Assembly (NCBI RefSeq): GCF_000376945.1
Contig: NZ_AQXU01000013.1
Coordinates: 53,691 to 117,690, forward strand
Source: Leeia oryzae DSM 17879
GTDB lineage: Bacteria; Pseudomonadota; Gammaproteobacteria; Burkholderiales; Leeiaceae
DNA: 64,000 nucleotides
Direction: 5' to 3'
The position numbers and the translations under genes were made by a program. Shown here in pieces: positions 61,801 to 64,000 of the stretch. How positions within the stretch are numbered: the first letter of the stretch is position 1; the number at the start of each line of letters is the position of its first letter. Below the pieces are notes generated by a model that saw only the letters and a list, made by a program, of their open reading frames with translations, was not told the origin of the DNA and did not search any database.

Positions 61801-64000
61801 GTACGCAAACTACAGCCGTGCTGGATATTACCATCCATGGTACCAATGATGCTCCAGTGATTGATCTGGATGGAGACAACAGCAGTGGTCAAACCGGTTC
61901 TGACTTCATCACCACCTTCACGGAGAATGGCACCGGTGTTGCGATTTCTGATAGTGATATCAGCATTACAGATGTTGATAACACCAAATTGGCAAGCGCA
62001 ACCATTACATTGACCAATAGCAAGCCCGGAGATGTTCTGACGGTCGGCGATCTCACCGCATTGGGCATCAGTGCAAACGTGGTTGGCAATGTAGTGACCT
62101 TGACGGGGGCAGCAACACTTGCAGAATACCAGGCCGCCATCAAACTGATTACGTTCAGCAATACCACTGAAAATCCGGATACCACCCAACGGGATATCAC
62201 CGTTGTCGTCAATGACGGAACGGCTGACAGTAATGTGGCCCATGCCTACGTGAACGTGATTGCGGTCAACGATGCGCCAATCAATGCCGTCTCTGATGCT
62301 GTAACAACACCAGAAGACACCAGCAAAGCCATCTCTGGTTTGAGTATCAGTGATGTTGATGCTGTCAATGGCAGTATGACGGTGACGCTGACGGTAGCGC
62401 ATGGTGTACTGAGTGTGACGGGTAATGCCAGCAATATCAGCGGTAATGGTAGTGGTACAGTCACCTTGACAGGGACTGTGGCTGAGATCAATGCGATTCT
62501 GGCAGCTAATGTGACCTATATGCCTGCTCACGATTACAACGGTACAGACACATTGACCATGGTGACCAACGATAATGGCAATACCGGTGTTGGCGGCAGC
62601 CTGCAAGATGTAGATACCGTCAACATTACGGTGACGCCGGTTAATGATGCGCCTGTAGCATTGCCAGACAACTACTCGGCTGTTGAGGGTGCAACTACCA
62701 TTCTGGGCTCAGTGCTTTCTAACGATAGTGATGTGGATAATCTGGTCATTCATGCCTACATGATCGCCAGTAATGCAGCAGGGACCGGTGCTGTAGCTGC
62801 CAATGGCTCCTCTAGTATTACGACTGCGCTGGGTGGCACTGTGGTAATGAACGCAGATGGTACCTTCAGCTATACCGCTCCGGTGCGTGATCATGCAGAT
62901 GCGATTTCTGACCAGGATAGTTTCTACTACCAGGCAACCGATGGTTCAGGCCAATCTACCTGGGTAAAAGTCAGTGTTGATATTACGGATACCAATCCAA
63001 CCGCGGTCAATGACTATAACGAAGTGGCCTGGCTGGGATCAGTTTCCGGGAACGTACTGACCAATGACGTCGCAGTGGATGTGCCTAAGTCACTGGTTTC
63101 CGTGACCTCTGATGGCGTGACAAAAACGTTTGCAGCTTCGTCCACGTCTGACGCTGGTGGCAAATATATTACGTTTACAACAACAGATGGCAATCTGAAG
63201 ATCTATGAGGATGGCCATTACACGTACACATCAACTAAGGATGGCCAGCAAACCCTATCCGGATCTTCTCTGCCACAATGGCTGGCTCTGTCTGACCTGT
63301 ACGGGTTCGGGACGACTGCCTGGAAAGATGGGTCGGGTAATCTGGTGTTGTCATCCTTGACCTCAACTGCTGCGGGTGAGGTTGACTCTGTTAATGGTAG
63401 CAAGCCTGGTATTGGTGTGGGTGCATTGCAATCAGCAGCAATTGATCCGAATGAAACCTTGGTGATCCATCTGCATGAAACCACCAACACAGTGACGATG
63501 GCCATTGCCCAGTACAATGCAAACCAGGCCAGTGCTTATATCTGGAGAGCCTATGATACCGATGGCGTACTGATTACGTCTGGTACTTTCTCCAGCAGTG
63601 TTAGCAACGGTACCATCATGCCGCTGACTGTGACGGCAAATACTGCGATTGCCTATATCGCGTTTTCTAACGAAAGCGGCAATGCGCAGGGCTATGTGCT
63701 GTCGTCTATCAGTTACACAGCACCATCTGTTTCTAGTACCGACACCTTCACGTATGTGATGCAGGATCAGGATGGCGACCAGTCGACTGCGACCCTGTCA
63801 GTAACCCCGACAGCCGGCACGATTACGCTGGATCTGGATAGCAGTGGTGCAGGCACCGGCTTTACCGGCACCTTCACCGAGAATGGCAGCTCAGTCGCCA
63901 TTGCCGATACCGACATCAGCATTACTGGGACTGGTGCTAGCGTCCTGAAAGGTGCCACCGTCACACTGGCCAATGGTCAGGCAGGCGATGTACTCACGGT
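58815..64000 (+). CDS. lapA: giant LapA-like RTX/extender adhesin (partial)
   Basis: The frame opens at ATG 58815 (ribosome site GGGGGA) and stays open to the right edge: 1,728 residues and no stop. Residues 1-125 are a LapA-type retention module (TMVISSVKGRVIVRDENG) ending in TAAG at 118-121, the site LapG-type proteases cut. Compound Ca-binding-type extender repeats begin at 178, 418, 659 and 902 (last one half-length). Cadherin/VCBS-like domains with VNDAP or TNDAP linkers follow (about 1012-1400). A split domain (about 1395-1665) holds an inserted 160-residue domain. Then an earlier domain type starts again. I saw no Cys. The export signal and RTX end must lie beyond the window. The name LapA reflects architecture only. 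Confidence 0.9.
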   Translation, partial: MSDSVSSVKSTMVISSVKGRVIVRDENGLEHAAQPGEVLTVGEKLITGADGLVELAAPDGGNPITLAANKELLIDADIFGTQATDNTEAAIAQLNQGDVNVAQALAQGQDLTANLDPTAAGLNAGTDATEGHSFVRLLRIVEGTSPLGFGFAGPADNTHFETIPGTVLAVPAPVESVPVAVDDTNTVTEDSETTTVSGNVLTNDTVGADVNPTPITPTNGTIYLQYGWLTLHSDGTYTYTLDNSNPNVNKLNTEETLHDTYTYTLTDGNGSTATAVLDITINGHTDAPPTITIPVTEGAIEGSDTTLPETAAATAGYFTITADAGIHDLQIGNTNLTLAQLQALNTTHVTVDTGSSDGTLILTGFDETTGVVSYTYDPNVLHHTDGTPIIDSISITVTDDTAVSRSDTLDIAITDTGPVAVDDSNSITEDAIPNTVEGNVLTGSGADTVGADTNATPVTPVTDLALTYGTLTLHADGSYTYTLDNSNADVNKLNDGETLHDTYTYTLTDGDGTTTTAVLDITIHGNTDGITIEIPVTEGAIEGSDTTLPETAAATAGYFTITAEAGIHDIQIGNTNLTLAQLQALNTTHVTVDTGSSDGTLILTGFDETTGVVSYTYDPNVLHHTDGVPIIDSISITLTDDNAVSQSDTLDIAITDTGPTAVDDSNSITENATPNTVSGNVLTGSGADTVGADTNANPVTAVTDHALSYGTLTLNADGSYTYTLDNSNADVNKLNDGQTLHDTYTYTLTDGDGTTTTAVLDITIVGHTDTPPSIIIPDTDGDLNTTDTTLPETAGATAGTFTISAEAGIHDIQIGNTNLTLAQLQALDSTHTVTVNTGSSDGTLILTGFDESTGVVSYTYDPNVLHHTDGLPIIDSISITLTDDNAISQSDTLDIAITDTGPTAVDDSNSITENAIPNTVSGNVLTGSGADTVGADTNANPVTAVTDHALSYGTLTLNADGSYTYTLDNSNSDVNKLNDGQTLHDTYTYTLTDGDGTQTTAVLDITIHGTNDAPVIDLDGDNSSGQTGSDFITTFTENGTGVAISDSDISITDVDNTKLASATITLTNSKPGDVLTVGDLTALGISANVVGNVVTLTGAATLAEYQAAIKLITFSNTTENPDTTQRDITVVVNDGTADSNVAHAYVNVIAVNDAPINAVSDAVTTPEDTSKAISGLSISDVDAVNGSMTVTLTVAHGVLSVTGNASNISGNGSGTVTLTGTVAEINAILAANVTYMPAHDYNGTDTLTMVTNDNGNTGVGGSLQDVDTVNITVTPVNDAPVALPDNYSAVEGATTILGSVLSNDSDVDNLVIHAYMIASNAAGTGAVAANGSSSITTALGGTVVMNADGTFSYTAPVRDHADAISDQDSFYYQATDGSGQSTWVKVSVDITDTNPTAVNDYNEVAWLGSVSGNVLTNDVAVDVPKSLVSVTSDGVTKTFAASSTSDAGGKYITFTTTDGNLKIYEDGHYTYTSTKDGQQTLSGSSLPQWLALSDLYGFGTTAWKDGSGNLVLSSLTSTAAGEVDSVNGSKPGIGVGALQSAAIDPNETLVIHLHETTNTVTMAIAQYNANQASAYIWRAYDTDGVLITSGTFSSSVSNGTIMPLTVTANTAIAYIAFSNESGNAQGYVLSSISYTAPSVSSTDTFTYVMQDQDGDQSTATLSVTPTAGTITLDLDSSGAGTGFTGTFTENGSSVAIADTDISITGTGASVLKGATVTLANGQAGDVLT
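59346..60065 (+). repeat. adhesin compound repeat, unit 1 (240 residues)
   Basis: First unit, starting PVAVDDTNTVTED: a VCBS-type half (SGNVLTND to TAVLDITI), then a half with the AGIHDLQIGNTNLTLAQLQA and TGVVSYTYDPNVLHH motifs. Its first half is the most diverged; its second half is nearly identical in DNA to unit 2. Confidence 0.85.
60066..60788 (+). repeat. adhesin compound repeat, unit 2 (241 residues)
   Basis: Same plan as unit 1, starting PVAVDDSNSITED. A stretch around 60541-60700 matches unit 1 (59821-59980) almost base for base. Confidence 0.88.
60789..61517 (+). repeat. adhesin compound repeat, unit 3 (243 residues)
   Basis: Starts PTAVDDSNSITEN. Its first half is nearly identical in DNA to unit 4 (61518 onward), including the same stretch from the NANPVTAVTDHALSYG codons, which points to recent duplication or gene conversion. 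Confidence 0.88.
61518..61852 (+). repeat. adhesin compound repeat, unit 4 (half unit)
   Basis: Only the VCBS-type half is present, followed by TNDAP and a different domain. It is almost identical to the first half of unit 3. Confidence 0.85.

Noticed and set aside
59346..61852. Regular repeats that might suggest a CRISPR array or satellite
   Set aside because: The unit is about 720 bases, in frame and protein-coding; there are no short direct repeats with unique spacers.
61785..62606. A 273-codon open frame on the minus strand inside the adhesin
   Set aside because: It lies wholly within the repeat/extender region, has His/Cys/Ile-rich unnatural composition with no family match, and the plus-strand frame is continuous with clear domains.

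Overview
The window is a compact, mostly housekeeping stretch of a Gram-negative chromosome. It has moderate GC, short gaps, and many overlapping start and stop codons. Several features point to a betaproteobacterium, most likely of the Neisseriales/Chromobacteriaceae type, although no rRNA is present to prove this: the surE-pcm-nlpD-rpoS block, yceF divergent from yceD-rpmF-plsX-fab, CheZ together with CheV, HD-GYP proteins with a DUF3391 head, and an Arg/Lys/Orn decarboxylase edge. I saw no tRNA, rRNA, CRISPR array, insertion sequence or prophage.

Layout. 1-4.2 kb: start of a PLP amino-acid decarboxylase (minus strand), a structured 490-bp gap, then surE-pcm-nlpD-rpoS. 4.2-12.6 kb: MOSC protein, RarD, a DUF3422 membrane protein, a GGDEF-EAL / HD-GYP gene pair, a SirB-family protein and a truncated haemoglobin. 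12.7-21 kb: an RsmI-like methylase and the Maf protein YceF on the minus strand, divergent from yceD-rpmF-plsX-fabH-(DUF3617-like)-fabD-fabG-acpP-fabF. 21-24.4 kb: pabB-pabC, TerB-like and thioesterase genes. 24.5-29.6 kb: uspA, an Anbu-type proteasome homologue, moaD-moaE-mobA-moaC, an aldo/keto reductase and an unrecognised gene. 29.7-36.1 kb (minus): ackA, a Pta/Ptb-type acyltransferase, fabI, a LysR regulator, lhgO and glaH (csiD), which together degrade glutarate through L-2-hydroxyglutarate. 36.3-40.4 kb (minus): ghrA, an esterase, tag, a CbiM-like permease, mogA and darP. 40.5-43.1 kb: pmbA, a UPF0114 protein and an AlkA-type glycosylase. 43.6-50 kb: cheV-cheV-cheY-cheZ-cheA and an EAL-HDOD gene. 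50.1-53.8 kb: tmk-holB-pilZ-tatD and a PhnP-like hydrolase, followed by a minus-strand ferredoxin.

54.4 kb to the right edge is the most distinctive region. It is a Lap-type adhesin system: a type I secretion ABC transporter with an inactive C39-like head (LapB), its membrane-fusion partner (LapC), an atypical receiver-LuxR regulator, a 19-bp perfect hairpin, and then a giant adhesin gene that stays open to the edge of the window (at least 1,728 residues). The adhesin has a LapA-type retention module and a TAAG site that LapG-type proteases cut. It also has three near-identical 240-243-residue compound repeats plus half of a fourth, and a probable ligand-binding domain inserted into a split extender domain.

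How the parts connect. In known Lap systems c-di-GMP keeps the adhesin on the surface by restraining LapG through LapD. This window holds several c-di-GMP-type proteins (GGDEF-EAL, HD-GYP, EAL-HDOD), but LapD, LapG and the outer-membrane pore LapE are not here. The fatty-acid genes form one large plus-strand cluster, and fabI is set apart with ackA and the acyltransferase. Molybdenum-cofactor genes are split between moaD-moaE-mobA-moaC and a distant mogA.
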